Positions 37,090 to 46,248 of a DNA stretch of 64,000 nt are shown one piece after another. This stretch comes from an uncultured Paracoccaceae bacterium (lineage in GTDB: Bacteria; Pseudomonadota; Alphaproteobacteria; Rhodobacterales; Rhodobacteraceae), in contig CANNFA010000006.1 of the NCBI GenBank assembly GCA_947503765.1, positions 62,001-126,000 of the forward strand, written 5' to 3'. Numbering within the stretch: position 1 is the first letter of the stretch; each line of letters starts with the position of its first letter. A program made the position numbers and the translations under genes. The notes under the pieces were generated by a model. It ran no database searches, was not told where the DNA came from, and saw only the letters and a program-made list of their open reading frames with translations.

Positions 37090-38606
37090 TGCTGGCGCGT
37101 GTCCTCGCCCAGCCGCTGATCGTCCTGCTGATGATGATCGGGGCGCTGTCGATGCTGATCCCGGCGCTGCATGCCGCCGCGCTGGAGGATTGGCAGGACG
37201 CGCGCTCGTTCCTGTGGTCGTCGCTGATCTTCCTCGCGCTGGCGGCGATGATCGGTGTCGCGCTGGCCGGGCGCGTGCCGCGGCGGCAGGCGCGCAGCCA
37301 CCTGCTGGCGCTGCTGGGCGCCTACACGCTGCTGACCGCGATGCTGGCCGTCCCGTTTTACGAGGCGGTCGGCGACACCCGGTTCCTGAACGCCTGGTTC
37401 GAGATGATCGCGTCGCTGACCACCACGGGCGCGACGCTTTACGACGATCCCACGCGCCTGTCGGACAGCGTGCATCTGTGGCGCGCGCTGGTCGGCTGGA
37501 TGGGCGGCTTTCTGGTCTGGGTGGCCGCGATCGCGATCATGGCGCCGCTGAACCTGGGCGGGTTCGAGGTGCTGGGCGCGCGCGATGCGGCCGGCCCCGC
37601 CTCCTTCGCGCAGATCACCCGCGTGGCCGACCCGGCGATGCGGCTGCGGCGCTACGCGGCGCTGCTGCTGCCGATCTACGCCACGCTGACACTGGTGCTG
37701 TGGGTGGCGCTGATCCTGGCCGGCGACCGGCCGCTGGTCGCCCTGTGCCACGCGATGTCGACGCTGGCGACCAGCGGCATCTCGCCGGTGGGCGGGGTGC
37801 AGAACGTGCAGTCGGGGCTGGCCGGCGAGGTGCTGATCTTCGTGTTCCTCGGCTTTGCCCTGTCGCGCCGCACCTTCGAGCGCGAGGGCAACATCCGCCG
37901 CCGCCGCCGGCTGTTTCGCGACCCGGAAATCCGCATGGGTGTCGGGCTTGCCGTGATCGTGCCGATCTTCCTGTTCCTGCGCCACTGGTGGGGCGCCTTC
38001 GAGGTCGAGGCGGGACAGGCGTTCTGGCAGGGGCTCAGCGCGCTGTGGGGCAGCCTGTTCACCGCCCTGTCCTTCCTGACCACCACCGGCTTCGAAAGCG
38101 AATACTGGCTCGCCGCGCAGGCCTGGTCGGGGCTGGAGACGCCGGGGCTGGTGCTGATGGGGCTGGCGCTGATCGGCGGCGGCGTGGCGACCACGGCGGG
38201 CGGGGTCAAGCTCTTGCGGGTCTATGCGCTCTACAAGCACGGGCTGCGCGAGCTTGACCGGCTGGTGCATCCGAACTCGGTGGGCGGGCAGGGGGCCTTC
38301 GCGCGGCACCTGCGCACGCGCGGCGCCTATATCGCGTGGATCTTCTTCATGCTGTTCGCGCTGTCCATCGCGGCGGTGATGATGGCGCTGTCGCTGACCG
38401 GGCTCGATTTCGACACCGCGGTGGTGCTGACCATCGCCGCGCTGTCCAATACCGGCCCGCTTGCGGCGGTGGCGGGCGACGTGCCGCTGTCCTATGCGAC
38501 GCTGGGCGATATGGCCAAGCTGATCCTGGCCGTCAGCATGGTGCTGGGACGGCTGGAGACGCTGGTGATCATCGCGCTTCTGAACCCCGAATTCTGGCGC
38601 GGCTGA
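37089..38606 (+). CDS. trkH: TrkH-family potassium uptake protein
   Basis: SLTTTGATLYDD, STLATSGISPVGG, SFLTTTGFESEYW, ALSNTGPL pore-loop repeats; ATG overlaps trkA TGA. Confidence 0.95.
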   Translation: MLARVLAQPLIVLLMMIGALSMLIPALHAAALEDWQDARSFLWSSLIFLALAAMIGVALAGRVPRRQARSHLLALLGAYTLLTAMLAVPFYEAVGDTRFLNAWFEMIASLTTTGATLYDDPTRLSDSVHLWRALVGWMGGFLVWVAAIAIMAPLNLGGFEVLGARDAAGPASFAQITRVADPAMRLRRYAALLLPIYATLTLVLWVALILAGDRPLVALCHAMSTLATSGISPVGGVQNVQSGLAGEVLIFVFLGFALSRRTFEREGNIRRRRRLFRDPEIRMGVGLAVIVPIFLFLRHWWGAFEVEAGQAFWQGLSALWGSLFTALSFLTTTGFESEYWLAAQAWSGLETPGLVLMGLALIGGGVATTAGGVKLLRVYALYKHGLRELDRLVHPNSVGGQGAFARHLRTRGAYIAWIFFMLFALSIAAVMMALSLTGLDFDTAVVLTIAALSNTGPLAAVAGDVPLSYATLGDMAKLILAVSMVLGRLETLVIIALLNPEFWRG

Positions 38607-38771
38607 TCCGCGCCGCGCCCGCCGCGCCGCCGCCCCCCGCACCGTCCGTGCGGTGGTTCGGGCTCCACCCGCCAGGCGCGAATTGGGGCTGGAAACCCGC
38701 CGGTTTGTTCTTCATACTCGGCCCTTACAAAGCGGGACAGTCCGCGGCAGAGCAAAAAAGGGCAAAAACCA

Positions 38772-39005
38772 ATGGCTGCCGACAAACAGAATTTGCAGGA
38801 CGCGTTCCTGAACCATGTCCGGAAGACCAAGGTCTCGGTGACCATCTTCCTGATCAACGGGGTGAAACTGCAGGGCGTGATCACCTGGTTCGACAATTTC
38901 TGCGTCCTTCTGCGCCGCGATGGCCAGTCGCAGCTTGTCTACAAGCACGCGATCTCGACCATCATGCCGGCGCAGCCGATCAACCTTTATGACGGCGACG
39001 AATAA
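38772..39005 (+). CDS. hfq: RNA chaperone Hfq
   Basis: [60 protein letters not shown]. Confidence 0.99.
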   Translation: MAADKQNLQDAFLNHVRKTKVSVTIFLINGVKLQGVITWFDNFCVLLRRDGQSQLVYKHAISTIMPAQPINLYDGDE

Positions 39006-39008
39006 GGC

Positions 39009-40283
39009 GTGAGCGGGGACGGCCCTTTCGTCACCCGCGCCTGGGTCCTGCATCCGGACATCCAGACCGACCGCGCAGCACGCGCGCCCGGTCCCGCGCT
39101 CGAGGAGGCCGCGGCGCTGGCTGCCGCCCTGCCGGATCTCGAGGTCCTGCATGCCGAGAGCATCCGCCTGCCGCGGGCCCATCCCGGCACATTGTTCGGA
39201 TCGGGCAAGGTCGCCGAACTGGGCGCCATGCTGGAAGAGGCGGAAATCGACCTGGTGCTGGTCGACGGGCCGCTGTCGCCGGTGCAGCAGCGCAACCTCG
39301 AACGGGCGTGGAAGGTCAAGATCCTCGACCGCACCGGCCTGATCCTCGAGATTTTCTCGGACCGCGCGCGCACCCGCGAAGGCGTGTTGCAGGTGGAGAT
39401 GGCGGCGCTGTCCTACCAGCGCTCGCGCCTGGTGCGCGCCTGGACGCACCTGGAACGGCAGCGCGGCGGCTACGGCTTTGTCGGCGGGCCGGGCGAGACC
39501 CAGATCGAGGCGGACCGCCGCGCCATCGACGACCAGCTCGTGCGCCTGCGCCGGCAGCTCGACAAGGTGGCCCGCACCCGCGAGCTGCACCGCAGCGCCC
39601 GCGCCAAGGTGCCGTTCCCGATCGTCGCGCTGGTCGGCTATACCAATGCCGGAAAGTCGACGCTGTTCAACCGGATGACCGGTGCCGAGGTGGTGGCCAA
39701 GGACATGCTGTTCGCCACGCTCGACCCGACGATGCGCGGCGCGGTCCTGCCGTCGGGACAGGAGATCATATTGTCCGACACGGTGGGGTTCATCTCGGAC
39801 CTGCCGACGCAACTTGTCGCCGCCTTCCGTGCTACGCTGGAAGAGGTGCTGGACGCCGACCTGATCCTGCATGTGCGCGACATCGCGCATCCGCAATCGG
39901 ACGAGCAGGCCGAGGATGTCGAGGCGATCCTGGCCGATCTGGGCGTGGCCGAGGACACGCCGCTGATCGAGGTGTGGAACAAGGTCGATCTGCTGGCGCC
40001 CGAGCGGCGCGCCACGCTGGAAACGCTGGCCGCGCGGCATGCCAACGTGATCGGCGTGTCGGCCCTGACCGGCGAAGGGCAGGAGCCGCTTTTCGCCGCC
40101 ATCGCCGATGCGCTGGAGCCTCCCAAGACCGACACCCGTCTGACGCTGGACTTTTCCGAAGGCCGTAAGCGCGCCTGGCTGCACGACGAAGGCGTGGTCG
40201 AGGCCGAGCGCCAGACCGACACCGGGTTCGAGCTGGACATCCGCTGGACCGCACGCCAGCGCGGCGCCTTCGGCCGTCTGTAG
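39009..40283 (+). CDS. hflX: GTPase HflX (GTG start)
   Basis: GYTNAGKSTLFNRMTGA, VLPSGQEIILSDTVGFISDLPTQLVAAFRATLEE. Confidence 0.97.
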   Translation: MSGDGPFVTRAWVLHPDIQTDRAARAPGPALEEAAALAAALPDLEVLHAESIRLPRAHPGTLFGSGKVAELGAMLEEAEIDLVLVDGPLSPVQQRNLERAWKVKILDRTGLILEIFSDRARTREGVLQVEMAALSYQRSRLVRAWTHLERQRGGYGFVGGPGETQIEADRRAIDDQLVRLRRQLDKVARTRELHRSARAKVPFPIVALVGYTNAGKSTLFNRMTGAEVVAKDMLFATLDPTMRGAVLPSGQEIILSDTVGFISDLPTQLVAAFRATLEEVLDADLILHVRDIAHPQSDEQAEDVEAILADLGVAEDTPLIEVWNKVDLLAPERRATLETLAARHANVIGVSALTGEGQEPLFAAIADALEPPKTDTRLTLDFSEGRKRAWLHDEGVVEAERQTDTGFELDIRWTARQRGAFGRL

Positions 40284-40458
40284 GCGGGGGGCGGCTGGCG
40301 GAAGCCAGGGCAATCCGACCGCCTATTGAAGTGGCCCAGCCCATTTTGGAACGCAAGGTGCCGCGGTCTCATTTCGAACATCGACAGCACCAATTGATGC
40401 TTGCACAACGGCATAGAAAACCCTTGCATCCCCATGTGTTACAGCTACCCATGGGCGC

Positions 40459-41382
40459 ATGGTGAAGCTTGTCCTCCTGCACAAGGCCGGCTCGATCTAC
40501 GAGGATGAACCGGATGTCGTTTACGATTTCCCACGTGCCTACCTGCGGGCGGTCAAAGAAGCCGTGGGTGATTGGATTGTCTATTACGAGCCAGTCAAGG
40601 CGGGGCCGCGCGGCTATTTCGCCGTGGCAAAGATCGAACGGATAATACCAAAGCCAGAGGTGGAGGGGCGGTTCCTCGCCATGATCGAACCAGGCACCTA
40701 CCTTGCCTTCGATCGGGAGGTGCCACGGCTGATGGGCGGGCGCCCCATGGAAGCGTTACTGACCGAGGCGGATGGTACGCCAAAGAAGGGTGGGGCGGTG
40801 CAGCTTGCCGTGCGCCGGCTGCCGGAGGCGGATTTCGCGCGCATCGTCAATCTCGGGTTACCCCAAGACCTGGAGCGGATCGAGGCCACACGTTATGATC
40901 CGCAGCCGGCAGGCTTTGATGACGGGGCGGAGCCGTTCGAACGACCGGTACTTGAACGGCTCACTCGAAGACCTTATCGCGACGTCGCATTTCGGCGAAA
41001 GGTGCGGGAGGCCTACGGTTATCGCTGCGCGATGTCAGGGCTAATGTTACGAAACGGGGGCGGGCGGCCGGAGGTCCAAGCGGCGCATATTCGTCCCGTC
41101 GAGAGTCAGGGAAGCGACTCGGTGCGCAATGGTCTCGCGCTATCGGGTACTTTGCACTGGATGTTCGATCGCGGCCTGATCTCTGTCGCCGACGATTGCG
41201 AAACAATTCTCGTCTCTCACAACAAGGTGCCCGGCGAAGTTGTGGGGCGCTTGCTGGCGCGTGACGGCAAGCTGGTCAGACCTGAGAACCCACACAACGT
41301 TCCACACCCTGAGAACCTGCGCTGGCACCGCGAGAACGTCTTCGGCCGGGCGTTACCAGGCGAGCACACCCCCTGGGATTAG
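40459..41382 (+). CDS. HNH endonuclease with N-terminal EVE/PUA-like domain (putative modification-dependent restriction)
   Basis: N-term VGDWIVYYEPVKAGPRGYFAVAKIERIIPKPEVEGRFLAMIEPGTYLAFDREVP; C-term YRCAMSGLML...VQAAHIRPVESQGSDSVRNGLALSGTLHWMFDRGLIS. Confidence 0.85.
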   Translation: MVKLVLLHKAGSIYEDEPDVVYDFPRAYLRAVKEAVGDWIVYYEPVKAGPRGYFAVAKIERIIPKPEVEGRFLAMIEPGTYLAFDREVPRLMGGRPMEALLTEADGTPKKGGAVQLAVRRLPEADFARIVNLGLPQDLERIEATRYDPQPAGFDDGAEPFERPVLERLTRRPYRDVAFRRKVREAYGYRCAMSGLMLRNGGGRPEVQAAHIRPVESQGSDSVRNGLALSGTLHWMFDRGLISVADDCETILVSHNKVPGEVVGRLLARDGKLVRPENPHNVPHPENLRWHRENVFGRALPGEHTPWD

Positions 41383-41718
41383 CGGAGCCCGGCTACAGCT
41401 ATGAACGCGTTTTGCGTGCGATCTTTATGGCTATCGTCGGGAGCGCGCGAAAGTTGCGCGTTGCTCACGTTCACTTCCCTTTGAGCATGAGAATGGCAAC
41501 GTGGACCAGCGCGGCCATCCTCCCAAGTCGTTATAGGATAAACAACTTAAGATTGAGCGGTAGGGCACTACCGCCGTCCCGACCAGTTGCACGTATTCTC
41601 CGCAGGATATTCCAGCCCCGAAGAAGCCGATGGGTGCCGCGCCGTTCCGGTGCTATCTTTGCGGGGAACCGGGATGCGGGTGCTTGAGTTGGCTCTGCAA
41701 AGGCAAGGGGAAAAGATC

Positions 41719-42324
41719 ATGTCCGACAACAACGAAGGCAATGGCCAGGGCCGAAGCCCGGCCGACAGGGCGGGGCGCGATCTGGCCGGGGGCGCGCCGC
41801 CGGAAGTGCTGGATGCGATCCGCGATAGCCGCGGCTGGTTCATCGGGCTGGGCATCGCGCTGATCGTGGCCGGCATCGCGGCGCTGCTGTTTCCGCTGGT
41901 CGCCAGCATCGCGGCCAAGGTGATGATCGGCTGGCTGATGCTGATCGCGGGCGCCGTCACGTTGTGGCACGCCTTCCAGACGCGCAGCTGGGGATCGACC
42001 CTGTGGAACGCGCTGATGGGCCTGCTGTCGCTGGCGGTGGGCGTGTATCTGGCGTTCTTTCCGCTGACCGGGCTGGTCGGCCTGACGCTCCTTCTGGGGG
42101 CGACATTCGCCGCGCAGGGGGTGTTCGAATGCCTGATGGCGATGCAGAACCGGGACCGGCGCGGCTGGGGCTGGCTGCTGGCATCGGGGGTGCTGTCGGT
42201 CGTTCTGGGGCTGGTGCTGCTGTTCGGCCTGCCGGGAACGGCGGCCTGGGCGCTGGGCCTGATGCTGGGCATCCATTTCGTGACCACGGGTGCGGCGCTG
42301 CTGGCGCTGGCGCGGGCGGCGTGA
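41719..42324 (+). CDS. HdeD-family membrane protein
   Basis: RGWFIGLGIALIVAGIAALLFPLVASIAAKVMIGWLMLIAGAVTLWHAF. Confidence 0.9.
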   Translation: MSDNNEGNGQGRSPADRAGRDLAGGAPPEVLDAIRDSRGWFIGLGIALIVAGIAALLFPLVASIAAKVMIGWLMLIAGAVTLWHAFQTRSWGSTLWNALMGLLSLAVGVYLAFFPLTGLVGLTLLLGATFAAQGVFECLMAMQNRDRRGWGWLLASGVLSVVLGLVLLFGLPGTAAWALGLMLGIHFVTTGAALLALARAA

Positions 42325-42394
42325 CGCCGGGACGGCGATCCGCGCTTGACGCGGGGCACGAACATGCCACCTTTGAACGGCAAAGGAGTGCCTC

Positions 42395-42730
42395 ATGCCA
42401 AAGCTCGTCCGGTTCTACATCCGCCACACGATCATCGGGTTCCTGATCGCCGCGGCCTTCGTGGCGATGCTGCTGTGGTTCAACGTGGGCAACCTGTGGC
42501 ACCTCGTGACCCATTCCGATGTCGGGGTTCTGGCGGTGTTCCTGCTGGTGATGTTCCACGGCATCGTGTTCGCGGGCGTCCAGTTCGGCATCTCGATCAT
42601 GCGGCTGGCCGAGGATGGCGGCCCGGACAAGGGCAAGCGCGCCCCGCAGGCGGCGCAAACGCAAACGCAAGCGCAGCCGGTGGCCGTGCGCGTTGCGGCG
42701 CGCGGCCGGGCGCAGGCGGATCGTTCGTAG
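42395..42730 (+). CDS. Small membrane protein of unknown function
   Basis: Two TM segments followed by Gln/Ala-rich tail. Confidence 0.75.
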   Translation: MPKLVRFYIRHTIIGFLIAAAFVAMLLWFNVGNLWHLVTHSDVGVLAVFLLVMFHGIVFAGVQFGISIMRLAEDGGPDKGKRAPQAAQTQTQAQPVAVRVAARGRAQADRS

Positions 42731-42745
42731 GGGGAAGGCGGCGGG

Positions 42746-42774
42746 ACCACCACGACCGTGGAGGTGCTTTTATT
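42746..42774 (+). terminator. Rho-independent-type terminator
   Basis: ACC-A-CCACG-AC-CGTGG-A-GGT-GC-TTTTATT, 15 bp after the 42730 stop. Confidence 0.7.
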
Positions 42775-42885
42775 CCCGAGAGCCTGCATACACAGGTGGG
42801 CGCCGGATAACGAAGCCAGGGCCTCGACAGAGCCAGCTCCCTCGGAATTGATTAAGGCCACTGGAATATGACCTCTGCACGGGAA
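42773..42885 (-). ncRNA. Candidate structured ncRNA, possibly 6S RNA (SsrS); strand and ends uncertain
   Basis: Non-coding gap closed by TTCCCG...CGGGAA with further pairing (AGAG/CTCT; CAG-TGG/CCA-C-CTG); overall 6S-like long hairpin on minus strand. Confidence 0.35.
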
Positions 42886-42995
42886 GGGCAGTGCCCGCCT
42901 GCTTAACGACATAAGCCGTCCCATGGGCTCCGGCAAGGGGGGCGGCCACATGATCGCGGCTTGATTTTCGTTCGCGGAATGTTCACGCTGGACAG

Positions 42996-43457
42996 ATGAC
43001 CGATGCGACGCCGATCCCGACGCTGAAACCCGGCCAGCTTCTGGCGCGCGGCGTGTGCCGGCACTTGCTGGGGCACGGATTCGTGACGGTCGAGGAACTG
43101 GTGCCCGCGCCGGGGCTGCGGGTCGACGTCATGGCGCTGGGCCCGAAGGGCGAGGTCTGGGTGGTGGAGTGCAAGTCCTCGCGCGTGGACTTCACGTCGG
43201 ACCGGAAATGGCAGGGCTATCTCGACTGGTGCGACCGCTATTTCTGGGCGGTGGATGCGGATTTCCCGGCCGAATTGCTGCCGGACGAGACCGGGCTGAT
43301 CATGGCCGACGCCTATGGCGCCGAGATCCTGCGCATGGCGCCCGAGGACCGGCTGGCCCCCGCGCGGCGCAAGGCGGTCGTGCAGAAATTCGCCCGCCAC
43401 GCCGCGCTGCGGCTGCAGGCGGTGCGCGACCCGCAGGCGCAGACGGGCGGGTTCTGA
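42996..43457 (+). CDS. MmcB-family DNA repair protein
   Basis: GLRVDVMALGPKGEVWVVECKSSRVDFTSDRKWQGYLDWCDRYFWAVDADFPAELLP. Confidence 0.93.
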   Translation: MTDATPIPTLKPGQLLARGVCRHLLGHGFVTVEELVPAPGLRVDVMALGPKGEVWVVECKSSRVDFTSDRKWQGYLDWCDRYFWAVDADFPAELLPDETGLIMADAYGAEILRMAPEDRLAPARRKAVVQKFARHAALRLQAVRDPQAQTGGF

Positions 43458-43518
43458 GCGGGGTGTGCGCCGCTGCCGATGCCGGCCGGCCCCGCGCCTG
43501 TGCGGCCCGGACGCCGGC

Positions 43519-43716
43519 CTATTTGCGGCGCGGCTTGGCGCCGCGGGCGCGGGCGGCGGCGGCGCGGATTTCCTCGGCGATTTCCTCGGCCTCCTCGGGC
43601 AGGAAATCCATCGGCAGCTCGACTCCGCCACCCTCGACATAGATCCGCACCATGCCTTCGCTGGTCGGCCCGATCTGCAGATTGGTCTCGATGTCGCTTT
43701 CGCGGTTGATCCCCAT
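43519..43716 (-). CDS. Small conserved protein (DUF6324-like)
   Basis: MGINRESDIETNLQIGPTSEGMVRIYVEGGGVELPMDFLPEEAEEIAEEI. Confidence 0.75.
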   Translation of the reverse strand: MGINRESDIETNLQIGPTSEGMVRIYVEGGGVELPMDFLPEEAEEIAEEIRAAAARARGAKPRRK

Positions 43717-43853
43717 GACATGCCCTTCCGACTGGATGGCAGCGCGGTAGCGCAGGCGCGGCGCCAAGACAAGGCTGGGGGCAAGGGCGGCGGCGGGTTT
43801 GGGGCGAAACCCCCTTGCAATCGCGCCGCGCCGACGCTAATTCGCGCTTCAGT

Positions 43854-43930
43854 GCCGCCTTAGCTCAGTTGGTTAGAGCGCTGGATTGTGGATCCAGAGG
43901 TCCCCTGTTCAAGCCAGGGAGGCGGTACCA
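43854..43930 (+). tRNA. tRNA-His (GTG anticodon)
   Basis: Cloverleaf: GCCGCCT/AGGCGGT acceptor, CTGGA-TTGTGGA-TCCAG anticodon arm, CCCTG-TTCAAGC-CAGGG T-arm, encoded CCA. Confidence 0.97.
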
Positions 43931-43980
43931 TCCCCCCTGGCCGTGTCGTGTTCGCGCCCGCCAATTCCGCGCGGCGCGCC

Positions 43981-45042
43981 CTATTGCAGCTTCCCGCGCG
44001 AGGTGATGTCGGCCACGCGGTCCACCTTGTCGCCGCGCACCAGGTGGACGCGGTCGAACAGGTTGGTCACCACGCAGGCATGGTTGGGGATCACGCGCAC
44101 GGCATCGCCCACCTCGGGCTTGTCCGCGCAGGCGGACAGGTCCACGACCGCATGTTCCTCGGACAGGCCGGTGATGACCGCATCGGGGTATTCCACGATA
44201 TGGCCGTGCCCCTTGTGCGGTGCCGGCGCCAGATCGGCCGCCAGCGCCTTGGACCCGGAATCGAGCACCGCGCGGTCCGGTGTCGGCCGGCTGACCACCG
44301 TGGCCTTCACCGTCAGCGCGCAATCGTCCAGCGTGCCGTGGCCAAAGCCGACCTGCATCCGGTCGGAATAGATGTAGGTGCCGGGGCGATACTCGGTCGC
44401 GGCGCTGCCCTCGCCCGCGCTGTAAAGATCGGGGGTGCCGCCCGAAGAGATCACGCGGGGCGGCAGGCCCGCATCCTCCAGCGCGGCCTTGGCGCGCAGC
44501 AGCCAGGCATCGGCCCGGTCCGCGCCGCCCTTGGGCGGATAGGTCATCAGCCCGCCAAAGATCAGGCCCGGCGCCGCGTCGATCTGCCGGGCCAGCGCCA
44601 CGGCCTCTTCGGGGGTCTGCACGCCGCAGCGGTCGGCACCGGTGTCGCATTCGACCAGCACGGTCAGCGGCGCGTCCTTGTCGAACCGGGCGGCATAGCC
44701 TTCGATCGTCGCGGCGCTGTCGGCGGTGACGGACAGGGTGACGCGCGCGTTCAGGTCCGCCAGCCGGTCCAGCTTGGACGCGCCAAGGATGTTGTAGGGC
44801 AGGAAGATGTCGGTCAGCCCGCCATCCGCCATCGCATCCGCTTCGCCGATCTTCTGGCAGGTGATGCCGATCGCCCCCAGTTCCATCTGCTTTTGCGCCA
44901 TTTCCGGCAGCTTGTGGGTTTTCACATGCGGCCGCAGCGGCAGGTTGTTCGCGTCGGCGTAATCCTGCGCGCGTTTCAGGTTGGCATCGACCTTGTCGAG
45001 GTCGATCACCACGGCGGGGGTGTCGATGTCTTCGGTCTTCAT
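43981..45042 (-). CDS. DSD1/D-threonine-aldolase-like PLP-dependent enzyme (alanine racemase fold)
   Basis: DTPAVVIDLDKVDANLKRAQDYADANNLPLRPHVKTHKLPEMAQKQMELGAIGITCQKIGEAD. Confidence 0.93.
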   Translation of the reverse strand: MKTEDIDTPAVVIDLDKVDANLKRAQDYADANNLPLRPHVKTHKLPEMAQKQMELGAIGITCQKIGEADAMADGGLTDIFLPYNILGASKLDRLADLNARVTLSVTADSAATIEGYAARFDKDAPLTVLVECDTGADRCGVQTPEEAVALARQIDAAPGLIFGGLMTYPPKGGADRADAWLLRAKAALEDAGLPPRVISSGGTPDLYSAGEGSAATEYRPGTYIYSDRMQVGFGHGTLDDCALTVKATVVSRPTPDRAVLDSGSKALAADLAPAPHKGHGHIVEYPDAVITGLSEEHAVVDLSACADKPEVGDAVRVIPNHACVVTNLFDRVHLVRGDKVDRVADITSRGKLQ

Positions 45043-45821
45043 CAATTCTGCTCCGAATGGGTGTCCGAATGGGTGATGGCGTCGATGAACGGCAGGTTGC
45101 CGCCCATCAGCCCGGCATCCACGTTCAGCGCGGTGCCGGTGATGCCGCTGGCCAGCGGCGAGGCAAGAAACAGCACGGCATTGGCGACCTCTTGCGGGGT
45201 GATGAGACGGCCGAGCGGGTAGAGCGGCTGCACCCGGCTCATCACGTCGGGATCCGCCGCGATGCGGTGGTCCCAGGCGTTGGTGCGGATCGAGGCGGGC
45301 ACGACCGCGTTGGCGCGGATGCCGTGGCGCCCTTCCTCGGTTGCCAGCGCGCGCATCCAGGCCAGGACCGCCGCCTTGGCCGCCGAATAGACCGGGTTGC
45401 CGAAATGCGCCAGCCCGTTGACCGAGGCGATGAAGACGAAGGCGCGGTTGCCGGCGCCCTTGCGCATATGCGGCAGCAAATCCATCGAAAGCCGCGCCGC
45501 GCCGGTGAAATTCGTGTCCATCTCGTCGGCGAAGGTCGACGGCTCGACCTGGGTCAGAACCTCTGCGCGGGTCAGGCCGGCATTGTTCACCACGATGTCG
45601 GGCGCGCCGTTCGCGGTGATCGCCCTCGCCGCGCCGGCCACCGATTCGGCGTCGCGCAGATCGAAGCCGTGCGCCTCGGCGCAGATGCCGGGCACCTCCG
45701 CCTCGGCCCGGTCGCAGCCGACGACCTTTGCGCCCGCCGCGGCAAAGGCATCGCACAGCACGCCGCCCAGGCTGCCGCCGGTTCCGGTGATGACGACCCG
45801 TGCTCCGTTCAGTTCAAACAT
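45042..45821 (-). CDS. SDR family oxidoreductase
   Basis: VVITGTGGSLGG...VVNNAGL...YSAAKAAVLAWMRALATE. Confidence 0.94.
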   Translation of the reverse strand: MFELNGARVVITGTGGSLGGVLCDAFAAAGAKVVGCDRAEAEVPGICAEAHGFDLRDAESVAGAARAITANGAPDIVVNNAGLTRAEVLTQVEPSTFADEMDTNFTGAARLSMDLLPHMRKGAGNRAFVFIASVNGLAHFGNPVYSAAKAAVLAWMRALATEEGRHGIRANAVVPASIRTNAWDHRIAADPDVMSRVQPLYPLGRLITPQEVANAVLFLASPLASGITGTALNVDAGLMGGNLPFIDAITHSDTHSEQN

Positions 45822-45882
45822 CGTCTTGGCCTTTCGGTTGAGTTCTGTTCATAGTCGCGCCGACCGTAACAAGGAGGATTCC

Positions 45883-46248
45883 ATGTCCAAACAGTTCTTT
45901 GGCACTTCGCACGTCCCGCTGTCGCCAGCCGTGCGCGCAGGGGATTTCGTGTATGTCTCCGGCCAGGTGCCGGTCGGCGCGGATGGCAATGTCGTGTCCG
46001 GCGGCGTCGCCGCGGAAACCCGGCAGGTGCTGGAAAACGTCCGCAAGACGCTGCAACTGGCCGGCTGCGACATGTCCGACGTGGTGAAAACCACCGTCTG
46101 GCTGCGCGACCGCGACGATTTCAAGGATTTCAACGCGGCATATGCCGAATTCTTCCCGGAAAACCCGCCGGCGCGGTCCACCGCCGAATCGCGGTTGATG
46201 ATCGACATCGCGGTCGAGATCGAGGCCATCGCCTATAAACCCGCCTGA
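45883..46248 (+). CDS. RidA/YjgF family protein
   Basis: LSPAVRAGDFVYVSGQVPV...QVLENVRKTLQLAGCDMSDVVKTTVWL. Confidence 0.95.
   Translation: MSKQFFGTSHVPLSPAVRAGDFVYVSGQVPVGADGNVVSGGVAAETRQVLENVRKTLQLAGCDMSDVVKTTVWLRDRDDFKDFNAAYAEFFPENPPARSTAESRLMIDIAVEIEAIAYKPA

Noticed and set aside
36204-38606. 800-aa ORF fused to TrkH frame
   Set aside because: First ~295 aa are an out-of-frame reading of trkA; real trkH starts at 37089
38607-38771. GC-rich trkH-hfq gap as an ncRNA or riboswitch
   Set aside because: Only short GC hairpins visible; more simply hfq leader/promoter sequence
40572-40898. Alternative ORFs inside the HNH gene
   Set aside because: Shadow frames; the 307-aa frame has coherent EVE-like and HNH motifs
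42415-42951. 178-aa minus-strand ORF covering the ncRNA candidate
   Set aside because: Low-complexity Arg/Ser/Thr-rich translation crossing a + strand gene and a terminator; no family signal
43981-45756. 591-aa ORF as a fusion protein
   Set aside because: N-terminal part is an out-of-frame reading of the SDR gene; the DSD1-like enzyme starts at 45042
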